Of a DNA stretch of 64,000 nucleotides, positions 16,486 to 25,248 are shown piece after piece; the first letter of the stretch is position 1; every line of letters starts with the position of its first letter. The notes under the pieces were generated by a model. It was given only the letters and a program-made list of their open reading frames with translations, made no database searches and had not been told where the DNA came from. This DNA is from UBA12170 sp964293475. Its GTDB lineage: Bacteria > Bacteroidota > Bacteroidia > Bacteroidales > UBA12170. Where the stretch lies: NCBI GenBank assembly GCA_964293475.1, contig CAXYYJ010000003.1, positions 62,001 through 126,000 on the forward strand, given 5' to 3'. The position numbers were made by a program, and so were the translations under genes.

Positions 16486-17070
16486 TTAGAATTGAAATGG
16501 TTTAAAACCAGTTTCCTTTTTCCACTTAATATTACATCCAGTGCTGGGTTTTTGATTCAAATCAACGGGAAGTCCATGAAGCAAAGCTTCCAAAGCCGCT
16601 CTTAAATCTTTCCCATTCACAGGAGCATTGTTTTTGGGCCGCGAATCGTCGAGTTGACCCCGATAAACACATAAATCATTCCCATTGAACAAGTTATAAT
16701 CGGGAGTGCAGGCTGCTTCATAGGCTTTTGCTATTTCCTGCGTTTCGTCGTAAAGATACGGGAAAGGAAAACCCCATTTTTCAGCATGGATTTTCATTTG
16801 TTCGGGGCCATCCTGTGGATAGTTTTCCACATCGTTGCTCGAAATGGCCACAAAACCAAAACCCTGTGGAATGTATTCGCGAGCTATGTTTACTATCTCA
16901 TCAATCACGTGAATCACATAAGGACAATGATTGCAAATAAAGACAACCAGCGTGCCTTTTGTTCCTCTGATTTGACTAAAAGTTTTCATTTGACCACTTA
17001 CCACATCGGGCAAGTTGAATTCGGGGGCTTTAAACCCCAAAGGAATTTGAGTAGTAGGTGTTTCGGCCAT
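16486..17070 (-). CDS. Thioredoxin-family protein (AhpC/TSA-like, PRX_like1 type)
   Basis: 194 residues, no signal peptide, so cytoplasmic. A thioredoxin fold with the redox motif Cys46-Asn-His-Cys49 in VVFICNHCPYVIHV, preceded by LGFKAPEFNLPDV and followed by FVAISSNDVENYPQDGPEQM and CTPDYNLFN. This matches the small 'thioredoxin family protein' group near peroxiredoxins that carries CxxC instead of a peroxidatic Cys. Likely a thiol-disulfide reductase or peroxide-detoxifying enzyme; substrate unknown. It lies 49 nt downstream of the ATPase gene on the same strand, but no functional link is evident. Confidence 0.88.
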   Translation of the reverse strand: MAETPTTQIPLGFKAPEFNLPDVVSGQMKTFSQIRGTKGTLVVFICNHCPYVIHVIDEIVNIAREYIPQGFGFVAISSNDVENYPQDGPEQMKIHAEKWGFPFPYLYDETQEIAKAYEAACTPDYNLFNGNDLCVYRGQLDDSRPKNNAPVNGKDLRAALEALLHGLPVDLNQKPSTGCNIKWKKETGFKPFQF

Positions 17071-17119
17071 TGTTTTTTTTCAAAATTAGTTATTTCCAGC
17101 GTTGTTTCGTCGATGAATT

Positions 17120-18259
17120 TTATTTGGATGGAAGCTTTTCCAGCCAGCGAAAAAGTAATGTGTCATAAACATGATAGGAGACAATTCCTTCTAAATCAAA
17201 TTTCTTATAAATCAAATCTTTGCTGAGCAGCGATTGCAGCGATCGGAGCAATGCGGCTGAGCTGCCTAAATCATACTTACTATAAAATGCTGTGGATGTG
17301 ATATTTGTTACACTTCCCTCCTGAGCTATGGCTTTTAAAAGCTTCCATTGAGGTTTGGTTAACATATCCCTATAAGTAAAGAAAATCATTTCCTGTTCCT
17401 TCAATAATTCATGGGCCTGATTTTGCCACATGGCGATATCTATTTCCCCTTCGGAATTGGTAAAAAGTCTGTTGCAGGCTAGTTGAACATAAAATGTATG
17501 TTGGCGTGTCCATGTAAGTAATTGGTCCACAACTTCTTCATCAATTTTTCTTTCATGAGTGCTAAACTTTTGGATAATAAAGTCTTTATAGACTTCACGG
17601 TTTATTTCGCTCAAATGCAAAAATGAAGTGCTTCTGTAAAATGGTTTTTGCGGATTGCTAAATATGTCATTCATAATCTGCTGCTGACTTCCCGAAAAAA
17701 TAAACACCACATTTTGCAACGATTGGATTACAGTTCTTAAAAAAGCATCCATATTTTCTTCGGGGTATTTTGTTATCTGCTGAAATTCATCAAGGATAAT
17801 AAGAACTGGTTTGTTTTGTAAATCAAGTAGTTGTAGTATTTTTTGCACCTGGGTTTTACTCTCGTTCTCTCGCATGTGCAGCTTAATAGAAGGCTCGCCG
17901 TTAATGGGATCGTAGGAAACTGACATATTGAGAGCCTTGAAAAACTTCCAAATTTTTTCGCCGATGGTTGATTTTTGCGGAACTGCCTGAACTATTGATG
18001 TTGAGAAGGTATTCAAAAAGTCTTCCATGTTTTCGGTGGATAAAATATCGATGTATACAGATATCCATTGGTCCGATATTTTATTCTGAAGATGCTTCAA
18101 AAGACCAGTTTTTCCCATCCTTCTCAGCGAAATTAATGTAGTCGACTGATGACTTTTTATGTTGTTCAATAGTGTATTTATCTCATTTTCACGATCACAA
18201 AAGTATTCTGGGCCAAGATATTTTGTTGTGGGAAATGGCGTAAATAATTCCTTATTCAT
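17120..18259 (-). CDS. AAA ATPase of the archaeal-type (AAA-superfamily, orphan NTPase) group
   Basis: 379 residues from ATG at 18259; an earlier in-frame ATG (18289) overlaps the promoter box and operator repeats and is unlikely. The N-terminus YFCDRENEINTLLNNI leads into a P-loop of unusual form, SLRRMGKTG with Lys50, and Walker B ILDEFQQI near residue 160; GSQQQIM resembles the sensor-1 region. The C-terminal third is a winged-helix-like region (LTKPQWKLLKAIAQEG .. YDLGSSAALLRSLQSLL). These features fit the ATPase_2 / archaeal ATPase family that is patchily distributed, often found in variable copy number and without known role. Its promoter is embedded in three tandem 13-bp palindromes, implying tight control. 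Confidence 0.8.
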   Translation of the reverse strand: MNKELFTPFPTTKYLGPEYFCDRENEINTLLNNIKSHQSTTLISLRRMGKTGLLKHLQNKISDQWISVYIDILSTENMEDFLNTFSTSIVQAVPQKSTIGEKIWKFFKALNMSVSYDPINGEPSIKLHMRENESKTQVQKILQLLDLQNKPVLIILDEFQQITKYPEENMDAFLRTVIQSLQNVVFIFSGSQQQIMNDIFSNPQKPFYRSTSFLHLSEINREVYKDFIIQKFSTHERKIDEEVVDQLLTWTRQHTFYVQLACNRLFTNSEGEIDIAMWQNQAHELLKEQEMIFFTYRDMLTKPQWKLLKAIAQEGSVTNITSTAFYSKYDLGSSAALLRSLQSLLSKDLIYKKFDLEGIVSYHVYDTLLFRWLEKLPSK

Positions 18260-18273
18260 GATTTTATTTTTTA

Positions 18274-18304
18274 CAAATATATGTAACAAAATGTTAGTAA
18301 CAAA
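18274..18304 (-). promoter_or_regulatory. Full -33/-7 promoter of the AAA ATPase gene
   Basis: On the minus strand TTTG (18304-18301), a 19-nt spacer and TATATTTG (18281-18274) match the Bacteroidota consensus exactly. The -7 box ends 14 nt before the ATG at 18259. The -33 box lies inside the middle copy of the tandem palindrome. Confidence 0.8.
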
Positions 18305-18325
18305 ATGTTAGTAACAAAATGTTAC
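18284..18325. repeat. Three tandem 14-bp units, each a 13-bp palindrome
   Basis: taacaaaatgttag occurs at 18284-18297 and 18298-18311, and taacaaaatgttac at 18312-18325. Within each, TAACA-AAA-TGTTA is a perfect 5-bp-arm palindrome. Centres are 14 bp apart. Copy 1 lies between the -33 and -7 boxes and copy 2 covers the -33 box. Confidence 0.9.
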
Positions 18326-18390
18326 TAAATTCTAAGTCCACGAAAATGGCCGGAAATAGGCGAAATAATCATTAAAAAGGGGGATGGAAA

Positions 18391-19332
18391 TTATATCTTA
18401 CTGAGCGATTCCAGTGTTTTATTGTATTCCTTTATCATATTTTTAATGATTTCGGCGGCGGGGAGAATGTCGTGAATGGTGGAAGAAACCTGCCCAATTT
18501 CCAATTCGCCCTGCTGTAAATCGCCTTCGAACATGCCTTTTTTGGCGCGTCCTTTGCCCAATAGATTGGCTAATTCTTCTTTAGATGGGTGGGCTTCATA
18601 GGCTTTCTCAACATCACTTAAAAACTGGTTTCTCAGTAGGCGCACAGGAACCAACTCCTTGAGCGTGAGTTTGGTGTCGCCATCCGTTGCATTGAGTATT
18701 TCGAGTTTAAAATTCTCATGGGCCGACGATTCGGTGCTTGCCACAAAACGGCTCCCCACCTGAACACCCTCTGCACCCAGCGACATGGCGGCCAGCATGG
18801 CTCTTCCACTGCCAATTCCACCCGCAGCAATAAGCGGAATATCAATCAATTCTCTGATTTTTGGAATAAGAGTCAAAGTGGTGGTTTCTTCTATTCCGTT
18901 GTGCCCGCCGGCTTCGAACCCTTCGGCAACAATGGCATCAACTCCGGCTTCCAAACATTTCAGGGCAAATTTGGAATTGGCAATCACATGAACCACCACA
19001 ATTCCTTTTTCCTTGAGGAAGCTTGTATATTTTTTTGGATTTCCGGCGGAGGTGAAAACAATGGGAACTTTCTCATCCAGAATAATTTGAATATGCTCGT
19101 CTATTTGTGGATAGAGCAGGGGGAGATTCACGCCAAAAGGTTTATCTGTGGCTTTTTTAGCTTTCTGAATGTGTGTTCTAAGCACTTCCGGATACATGCT
19201 GCCAGCACCAATGAGCCCAAGTCCGCCCGCTTCCGAAACAGCAGCAGCCAACTCCCAACCGCTGCACCAAATCATTCCCCCCTGAATAATTGGGTATTTA
19301 ATATTGAAAAGCTTTGTGATTCTGTTTGCCAT
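18391..19332 (-). CDS. Nitronate monooxygenase / FabK-like FMN oxidoreductase
   Basis: 313 residues, cytoplasmic. TIM-barrel FMN enzyme of the 2-nitropropane dioxygenase superfamily: N-terminal YPIIQGGMIWCSG, AAAVSEAGGLGLIG, the EGFEAGGHNG motif near residue 140, and the phosphate-binding AAGGIGSGRAMLAAMSLGAEGVQ region (in parts) near 170-190 followed by GSRF. Members include nitronate monooxygenases and the enoyl-ACP reductase FabK, which sequence alone does not separate here. The fatty-acid genes rnc-fabF-acpP lie 6 kb away, so FabK activity cannot be excluded. The gene follows the PNGase F-like gene by 17 nt on the same strand, so the two are likely cotranscribed. Confidence 0.85.
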   Translation of the reverse strand: MANRITKLFNIKYPIIQGGMIWCSGWELAAAVSEAGGLGLIGAGSMYPEVLRTHIQKAKKATDKPFGVNLPLLYPQIDEHIQIILDEKVPIVFTSAGNPKKYTSFLKEKGIVVVHVIANSKFALKCLEAGVDAIVAEGFEAGGHNGIEETTTLTLIPKIRELIDIPLIAAGGIGSGRAMLAAMSLGAEGVQVGSRFVASTESSAHENFKLEILNATDGDTKLTLKELVPVRLLRNQFLSDVEKAYEAHPSKEELANLLGKGRAKKGMFEGDLQQGELEIGQVSSTIHDILPAAEIIKNMIKEYNKTLESLSKI

Positions 19333-19349
19333 CGTATTGATTTAAATAA

Positions 19350-20936
19350 TTACCTGAAAATCATAAACTGTTCTCGTATCTCCGTGCCAAAATCCGGTTC
19401 AAACCGTTTGAGCTCGGTGTTTTTCTTTTGATCGAGAATGCGGAGAACGGGCAAATTATTATTCAATTTTACCCCATTGCCATCCAAATCGTAAAATATC
19501 ATTTCGTAGCACCCGGGAACAAAATTCAACTGAAACTGATACATGGTATCGGGTTTTAAATCGCCGCTGATAAAGAAAGGATCGCCATTATCGTTAAAGA
19601 TTTCCAGACCATTTTGATATCCATTGTGGTCGGTAATTATATCAAATTTTAATTTATACGGAAACACATCGGCCAATGCCATTTGCGATGTTTTTTTTGC
19701 ACCCGAAAAGGCTTTTTCCAGTCCGTTTACCGTTGAAACATGAACAGTAAAATTTTCTGGCTCATCATCATTCTCGTAAAAATACCAGTTTATGGAGGGC
19801 AAATAAATGATTTCTTCCTCCAGAAAACCCAATTCTCCATTCCAGCGGAATTTATTGTCGGTCTGAAAGTTATAACCATAATTAAAGGTAATTTCTTCAA
19901 TAGGCTCCATTCCACGGTTTTGAATCAGGATTACGGGCGTTCCGCAAATGGGGTTATAGCGTTGATGCCAGATATTGGTATTTGGAGCTAAAATTTCTGA
20001 AATGGCTATTTGCGGTTCCTGCTCATCAACTTGTAGCGCAAACAATACCGAAGAAACCACAAAAGCATCAATACCACTGGTTTGATTTAAATCCGACTGG
20101 AAAACCAAATCCAATTTCAAATCATTTTTTGCAAGCTGAGTTTTGTCAAAAAAATGCCTGATGGGGTGTACCTGCAATCCCGGGCACCAATTGGGGCGTT
20201 CCACAAACCAGCCATCATGTTGCGGGAAAATGGGGTTGAGACCGCAGTCATCGCGCCAAATGCTTCGGCGGGCTATTTCTTCGTCGTTGAGTTTTAGAAA
20301 ATAAAATCTTCCGGATGATTGCGGCGCGCTTTGATTTCCACTCACCAAAACGCTAATAAAGGCTGCATTGGTACCCTGGGGAATATTCAATTGTTTTGAT
20401 GGTAAATCTGCGCTGCTAATACCTTCTTTACCATATTTAAAACCTTCTAAATTGCTTTGCCACAATGGAATAATGGCTTTAATAGCAAAGCCGGCAGGAC
20501 CTTCCTCCGCCGAGAGACGGGCGTTTACTTTAAATGACAAATCGGAATCTGAGGGCACCAAATAAATATTCTTGTCTTTTCTCAGCCAACTTTGCCAAAG
20601 CTCTAAATCTACCAAATATTCCAATCCTGGACTTAGATTATTGGGCATAGTTGATGGAAGATAAATTCTTCCAAACTCAACAAATTCAGGTGATTCTGAG
20701 TTTTGATTTTTGAGTTGAAGAGAAAGAAATGTCCCATCAGAAATTTTTTTCGATTCAGCGAACTGAAATTCCAGCATGAGCTTTAGAGAATGAAATTCGG
20801 ACTCAGGGAGCTGGAAATGCAGCTTTTGGGAATTGTGGATTCCTGGAGTAGATTCAGGAACAATAATCGTTTGACTTTGTGTCAATTGAATGCTCCACAG
20901 CATTATCAGCGCAATTGAAAAGTATAGTTTATGCAT
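19350..20936 (-). CDS. Secreted PNGase F-fold protein
   Basis: 528 residues. Signal peptide about 1-21 (MHKLYFSIALIMLWSIQLTQS). Two consecutive beta-sandwich domains resemble peptide-N-glycosidase F: the second holds the hallmark DDCGLNPIFPQ..GWFVERPNWCPG (about 229-253) with both Cys, followed by DAFVVSSVLFALQ. A C-terminal domain (about 330-528) with PGCYEMIFYDLDGNGV is of a kind fused to many exported Bacteroidota proteins. There is no T9SS sorting domain. PNGase F removes N-glycans at asparagine, but the segments that carry its catalytic acids, as I recall them, look replaced here (see findings), so binding or altered specificity is as likely as deglycosylation. Probably periplasmic or secreted. 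Confidence 0.78.
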   Translation of the reverse strand: MHKLYFSIALIMLWSIQLTQSQTIIVPESTPGIHNSQKLHFQLPESEFHSLKLMLEFQFAESKKISDGTFLSLQLKNQNSESPEFVEFGRIYLPSTMPNNLSPGLEYLVDLELWQSWLRKDKNIYLVPSDSDLSFKVNARLSAEEGPAGFAIKAIIPLWQSNLEGFKYGKEGISSADLPSKQLNIPQGTNAAFISVLVSGNQSAPQSSGRFYFLKLNDEEIARRSIWRDDCGLNPIFPQHDGWFVERPNWCPGLQVHPIRHFFDKTQLAKNDLKLDLVFQSDLNQTSGIDAFVVSSVLFALQVDEQEPQIAISEILAPNTNIWHQRYNPICGTPVILIQNRGMEPIEEITFNYGYNFQTDNKFRWNGELGFLEEEIIYLPSINWYFYENDDEPENFTVHVSTVNGLEKAFSGAKKTSQMALADVFPYKLKFDIITDHNGYQNGLEIFNDNGDPFFISGDLKPDTMYQFQLNFVPGCYEMIFYDLDGNGVKLNNNLPVLRILDQKKNTELKRFEPDFGTEIREQFMIFR

Positions 20937-20959
20937 TGTCGGACCATTTTATGAGATTT

Positions 20960-20967
20960 CAAAGTTA
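20960..20967 (-). promoter_or_regulatory. -7 promoter box TAACTTTG for the PNGase F-like gene
   Basis: Perfect TAnnTTTG on the minus strand ending 23 nt before the ATG at 20936. Confidence 0.65.
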
Positions 20968-21132
20968 CGGGTTTTTTCCACTGAAAAAGAATTTATCCAT
21001 GGGTTTATTTACCTCATTTTTTCCCTGAAACTCAATAAAACAGCATTTTTACAGTTATTTCACTAACAAAAAGGCAACATATTTTGTAACATTGTTGTCT
21101 CATTGATATCATCTGTTTATAATGCTATAATT

Positions 21133-22374
21133 ATGCAAAGAAAATCTATTTTATTGGTGGTTGCCGCTGCAGCTGCCCTCATGCTTATCTGGTATTTTTA
21201 TCCATCAAAATCTAGTTCCACAGCCATTCAAACCGAGGTGAAGTCGGGTCCCTTTGTCATTAGTGTAAATACTACCGGCGAGTTGGATGCAAAAAACTCC
21301 ACCGAAATAAACGGTCCAACAAGTTTGGAGAATATTGGAATCTGGTCGGACATAAAGTTGGAAAATATAGTGGAAGAGGGCACTGTGGTCGATTCTGGTG
21401 AATATATTGCCAGTCTCGACAAAACTGTGGTTCTCAATAAATTAAAGGAAATAGATGCCAATCTCGATAAGCTCAACAGCCAGATAACCAACTTAAAACT
21501 TGACTCTGCGCTTAATCTCAGGGCCGCCCGCGACAATCTCGTCAACCTGAAATACGCCACCGAAGAGGCAAAACTCGAGGTGGAAAACAGCAAATTTGAA
21601 CCGCCTGCAACTCAGCGGAAAGTCGAAATTGCCTATGAGAAATCTGTGAGAAATTTGGAGCAGGCCGAGGAGAATTACAACCTGAAACGCAATAAGGAAG
21701 AAACTACCATTCAACAGGTGATGATAGATTTTAATGCCAACATGAATACAAAAAATCAAACAATGGGTGTGTTGGATGAGTTTACTATAAAAGCTCCGCA
21801 GGCGGGCATGGTGATTTATGCCAAATCCTGGCGGGGGGAAAAAATCAAAGCCGGCTCCATGATTAGTCCCTGGCGTCCGGTGGTGGCAAAATTGCCCGAT
21901 CTTACCCGAATGCTCGTAAAAACCTACGTCAACGAGATTGATATCAGCAAAGTGAAAGTGGGTCAGGAAGTTACCATAGGAGTGGATGCTTTCCCCGGAA
22001 AATCACTCACAGGAAAGATTACCTCCGTAGCCAATATTGGCGAAGAGCTTAAAAACAGTACTGCCCACGTTTTTGAAGTGATTATTGATGTTTTTGAACA
22101 GGATGCGGATTTAAGGCCAGCCATGACCACCAAAAATAAAATAGTGACCGATGTTCTCGAAAATGTAACCTATATCTCCCTCGAAAGCCTAAACACCTTG
22201 GATAGCATTCAGTTTGTTTACACAGAAGGCGTAAAAAAGGAAGTAAAGACAGCCCAAAGCAACGATGAGAGCATCATTGTTACCGAAGGCTTAAAGCCAG
22301 GCGATATCATCTATCTATTCCCCCCCGAAGGTGCCGAGGATTGGAAAATGAAGCGTTTGTCGGGTAGCAAATAG
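21133..22374 (+). CDS. HlyD/MacA-type periplasmic adaptor
   Basis: 413 residues from ATG at 21133. An N-terminal membrane anchor (about 5-24) is followed by SGPFVISVNTTGELDAKNSTEI (first lipoyl half, in parts), a long alpha-hairpin rich in E, K, L and N (about 95-205), the second lipoyl half IKAPQAGMVIYAKSWRGEKIKAGS, and a beta-barrel with VGQEVTIGVDAFPGKSLTGKIT. This is a membrane-fusion protein that bridges an inner-membrane transporter and a TolC channel. It opens an operon: the FtsX permease starts 24 nt after it and the TolC-type gene follows. The partner set points to a MacAB-TolC-like exporter for peptides, lipids or toxins. Confidence 0.9.
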   Translation: MQRKSILLVVAAAAALMLIWYFYPSKSSSTAIQTEVKSGPFVISVNTTGELDAKNSTEINGPTSLENIGIWSDIKLENIVEEGTVVDSGEYIASLDKTVVLNKLKEIDANLDKLNSQITNLKLDSALNLRAARDNLVNLKYATEEAKLEVENSKFEPPATQRKVEIAYEKSVRNLEQAEENYNLKRNKEETTIQQVMIDFNANMNTKNQTMGVLDEFTIKAPQAGMVIYAKSWRGEKIKAGSMISPWRPVVAKLPDLTRMLVKTYVNEIDISKVKVGQEVTIGVDAFPGKSLTGKITSVANIGEELKNSTAHVFEVIIDVFEQDADLRPAMTTKNKIVTDVLENVTYISLESLNTLDSIQFVYTEGVKKEVKTAQSNDESIIVTEGLKPGDIIYLFPPEGAEDWKMKRLSGSK

Positions 22375-22383
22375 TCACTAAAC

Positions 22384-22390
22384 AGGAGGA
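22384..22390 (+). promoter_or_regulatory. Shine-Dalgarno AGGAGGA deciding a TTG start
   Basis: A perfect anti-16S match 8 nt before the TTG at 22399. Such sites are uncommon in Bacteroidota and are rare elsewhere in the window; it fixes the non-ATG start of the permease. Confidence 0.75.
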
Positions 22391-22398
22391 ATTGTCCA

Positions 22399-23754
22399 TT
22401 GAAAATTAAACTCGAGAGATATAAATTAAGTGTCCAGATTGCCCTTAGGGCGGTTTTCGACAATAAATTCCGCTCTTTGCTCACCGCTTTGGGAATCATT
22501 TTTGGGGTGGCAGCCGTTATTGCCATGCTGGCCATTGGAACCGGAGCCAAAAAAGAAATTCTGGATCAAATGAAACTTGTGGGAGTAAACAATATTGTCA
22601 TTACTCCGAAAATTCAGGAGCAGGAGCAAAATGAGCAATCAAGCTCCAATTCTGATAGTGAATCGCAGGCCGAAGATGAAAAAAGCAAGGAGAAACTTTC
22701 CAGGGGATTAAGTCTTGAGGAAGCATATTCCATTAAAAATGTGATTCCAGGGGTGACCAGAGTGAGCCCCGAAGTGATTAATCAGGTGCAAATTATCTAT
22801 AGCGACAAGGGTATTAAAGGAACATTCACTGGAATTACCGCCGATTTTTTCGAAATCTATAATCTGGAATTGGAAAACGGCCAATATTTTAATCAGGTTC
22901 AATACGAGCAAGCCAAGCAGGTTTGTGTGATTGGTCATAATTTGAAAAACCGCCTTTTCCCTACCGAAGATGCCATTGGCAAACAAATCAAGTGTGGCGA
23001 TGTATGGCTCAATGTAATTGGGGTTTTGAAAAGCCGGGCTACTGCAGGTGAGCAGCAATCGAGTCTCAAGCTCAACGATGTGAATATGAATGTGTATGCT
23101 CCACTTCAAACGGTTCTTTTAAGATACAACGACCGCTCGGTGGTTACCAAGAAATCGCTCAAGGACAGAGGCGATGATGATGAAAATCAGAAGCAAAACA
23201 ATCGGAATCAGTTAGATAAAATAGTGGTTCAGGTAGAGGAAACATCAAAATTAACAAGTACTGCCGAAGTTCTTAACAAAATGCTGCTGCGCCGACATGC
23301 AGGAGCCTCCGATTTTCAGATTACTGTTCCCGAATTGCTGCTCAAGCAGGAGCAAAAAACCCGCTCTATTTTCAATTTGGTTTTGGGCGCCATAGCCAGT
23401 ATTTCACTAATTGTTGGGGGAATTGGCATTATGAACATTATGTTGGCATCGGTTATGGAACGTATCAGAGAAATTGGCGTTCGACGGGCCATAGGAGCCA
23501 CTCAAAAGGATGTTGTTTTTCAGTTTCTTTCCGAAGCAACTCTAATTTCAGTAGCTGGTGGTATCGTTGGAATTATATTGGGCGTAGTTATTGCAGAGTT
23601 AATCACGCAGTTTACCGAAATTCCCACCATAGTCAGTGGTTTCTCCATTTTGATTTCTTTTGGAGTGAGCGCCGGCATTGGAGTAATTTTTGGATATATG
23701 CCCGCTAAAAAAGCAGCCATGCAAGACCCCGTTACCAGCTTAAGACATGAATAA
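22399..23754 (+). CDS. MacB-like ABC transporter permease (FtsX family), no ATPase domain
   Basis: 451 residues from TTG at 22399, fixed by a strong Shine-Dalgarno sequence. Layout: first membrane helix (about 21-45, with LTALGIIFGVAAVIAMLAIGTGA), a periplasmic MacB_PCD domain (about 50-300) containing a highly charged, low-complexity stretch near residues 75-100, and three C-terminal helices with the FtsX signature GGIGIMNIMLASVMERIREIG (in parts) and RRAIGAT. True MacB has an N-terminal ATPase fused to this permease; here it is absent and no ATPase gene is in the operon. It must borrow an ATP-binding subunit from elsewhere, possibly the LolD-like protein at 32146-32841. Confidence 0.9.
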   Translation: MKIKLERYKLSVQIALRAVFDNKFRSLLTALGIIFGVAAVIAMLAIGTGAKKEILDQMKLVGVNNIVITPKIQEQEQNEQSSSNSDSESQAEDEKSKEKLSRGLSLEEAYSIKNVIPGVTRVSPEVINQVQIIYSDKGIKGTFTGITADFFEIYNLELENGQYFNQVQYEQAKQVCVIGHNLKNRLFPTEDAIGKQIKCGDVWLNVIGVLKSRATAGEQQSSLKLNDVNMNVYAPLQTVLLRYNDRSVVTKKSLKDRGDDDENQKQNNRNQLDKIVVQVEETSKLTSTAEVLNKMLLRRHAGASDFQITVPELLLKQEQKTRSIFNLVLGAIASISLIVGGIGIMNIMLASVMERIREIGVRRAIGATQKDVVFQFLSEATLISVAGGIVGIILGVVIAELITQFTEIPTIVSGFSILISFGVSAGIGVIFGYMPAKKAAMQDPVTSLRHE

Positions 23755-23769
23755 TAAAAACTGTAATTT

Positions 23770-25248
23770 ATGAAATCGAAAATACTTCTCTTTATTACAA
23801 TTGTTTTCTCATCCATTCTCCTGGCTCAGGAAAAGCAGCTTACTCTCGAAGAAGCTATTGAATTGGCCAAAGAACAATCGCCCAACGCTCTAATCTCGCG
23901 ACATCAGTTTCGCAGCAGTTATTGGGAATACAAAACCTATCGTCGGGGGTTGTTGCCGGAGCTCAGTTTCGAAGGCGTTATACCATCGTTAAACCGGGCT
24001 TATAAAAGCGTCACCGACCCCGATAACGGAACAGAGTATTATGTGGGTCAAAGCTACATCTCCTACGAAGGAAACTTAACATTAAATCAGGTGGTTGGAT
24101 TAACCGGCGGAAATGTTTTTCTTCAGTCAGGGCTCAGGCAAACCGTTAACTACACAGACTCATCATCCTTTAACAACTATCTCAGCACTCCCATCAATAT
24201 TGGGTTCAATCAACCTTTGTTCCGCTATAACAAGTATAAGTGGGACAAGAAAATAGAGCCATTAAAATATGAAACCGCCAAAAAAGAGTATCTGGAAACA
24301 GTGGAAAATGTTTCTATAACTACAATCAACTATTTTTTCAATCTTTTGGTGGCTCAGGTAGATTATAAAATTGCCCAAATTAATGTTTCCAATTACGATA
24401 CACTGTTCAAGGTGGCGCAGGGGCGTTATAATTTGGGAAGGATAGGAGAGGACGAGGTATTGCAGATGGAGCTCAGTTTGCTAAAAGCGGAGTCGGCATT
24501 GGAGAAAAAAGCCATGGATTTGGACGATGCCATGTTCCGGTTAAAATCTTTTTTAAGGATTAAGGATGATATGGATTTGAAATTGGTGCCACCACAACCC
24601 GCTTATTTCGAAGATGTTAATAAGGATTTGGCTTTGGAAAAAGCCTTAAAAAACAGTAGCACACCACTTGACCAGCAGAGGCGATTGCTCGAAGCACAAG
24701 CAACAGTAAATCAGGCACGAACCGATTATGGATTAAATGCAAACCTTTATGCAGTTTTCGGACTCACTCAAACGGCTCCCTTGCTGGAAGATGCTTATAA
24801 TAACCCCCAGGATCAGCAGCAGCTTACTCTGGGTCTTCAGGTTCCTATTTTGGATTGGGGACAGCGGAAAGGAAAAATTAAAATGGCACAAAGCAACGAA
24901 GAACTCGTAAAAACTTCGGTGGAGCAGGAGCAGATAGATTTTGCACAGTCCATTTATTTGAAAGTTGCAGAATTTAATATCCAGCAAAATCAGTTGCTTA
25001 TTGCGGCCAAGAGCGATACCATTGCTCAGAAAAGTTTTGAAGTTTCGAAAAACCGCTATCTCATTGGAAAGATTGGAGTTACTGAGTTAAATATTTCGCA
25101 GAACGAAACCGATATGGCTCGGGTGGGCTATATCAGAGCGCTTCAGAGTTATTGGATCACCTATTTTAATTTGCGGAAATCCACCCTCTACGATTTTCAG
25201 CGGAAATTTGATTTGGATGTAAAATTTGAAGATATTTATGGCGATTAG
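23770..25248 (+). CDS. TolC-family outer membrane efflux protein
   Basis: 492 residues. Signal peptide 1-19 (..FSSILLAQ). Two repeated OEP halves: LTLEEAIELAKEQSPNAL at the start, helix-rich segments with YNLGRIGEDEV near 225 and the matching YLIGKIGVTEL near 440, and a central VFGLTQTA..QLTLGLQVPILDWGQRKGKI. This is the outer-membrane channel and periplasmic tunnel of the exporter encoded by the two preceding genes, 15 nt downstream of the permease. Its 3' end overlaps the convergent rnc gene by 4 bases. Confidence 0.92.
   Translation: MKSKILLFITIVFSSILLAQEKQLTLEEAIELAKEQSPNALISRHQFRSSYWEYKTYRRGLLPELSFEGVIPSLNRAYKSVTDPDNGTEYYVGQSYISYEGNLTLNQVVGLTGGNVFLQSGLRQTVNYTDSSSFNNYLSTPINIGFNQPLFRYNKYKWDKKIEPLKYETAKKEYLETVENVSITTINYFFNLLVAQVDYKIAQINVSNYDTLFKVAQGRYNLGRIGEDEVLQMELSLLKAESALEKKAMDLDDAMFRLKSFLRIKDDMDLKLVPPQPAYFEDVNKDLALEKALKNSSTPLDQQRRLLEAQATVNQARTDYGLNANLYAVFGLTQTAPLLEDAYNNPQDQQQLTLGLQVPILDWGQRKGKIKMAQSNEELVKTSVEQEQIDFAQSIYLKVAEFNIQQNQLLIAAKSDTIAQKSFEVSKNRYLIGKIGVTELNISQNETDMARVGYIRALQSYWITYFNLRKSTLYDFQRKFDLDVKFEDIYGD

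Noticed and set aside
18284..18325. Repeats as a replication-origin iteron array
   Set aside because: Only three short copies, exactly phased with a promoter; no replication initiator gene and no AT-rich unwinding region next to them.
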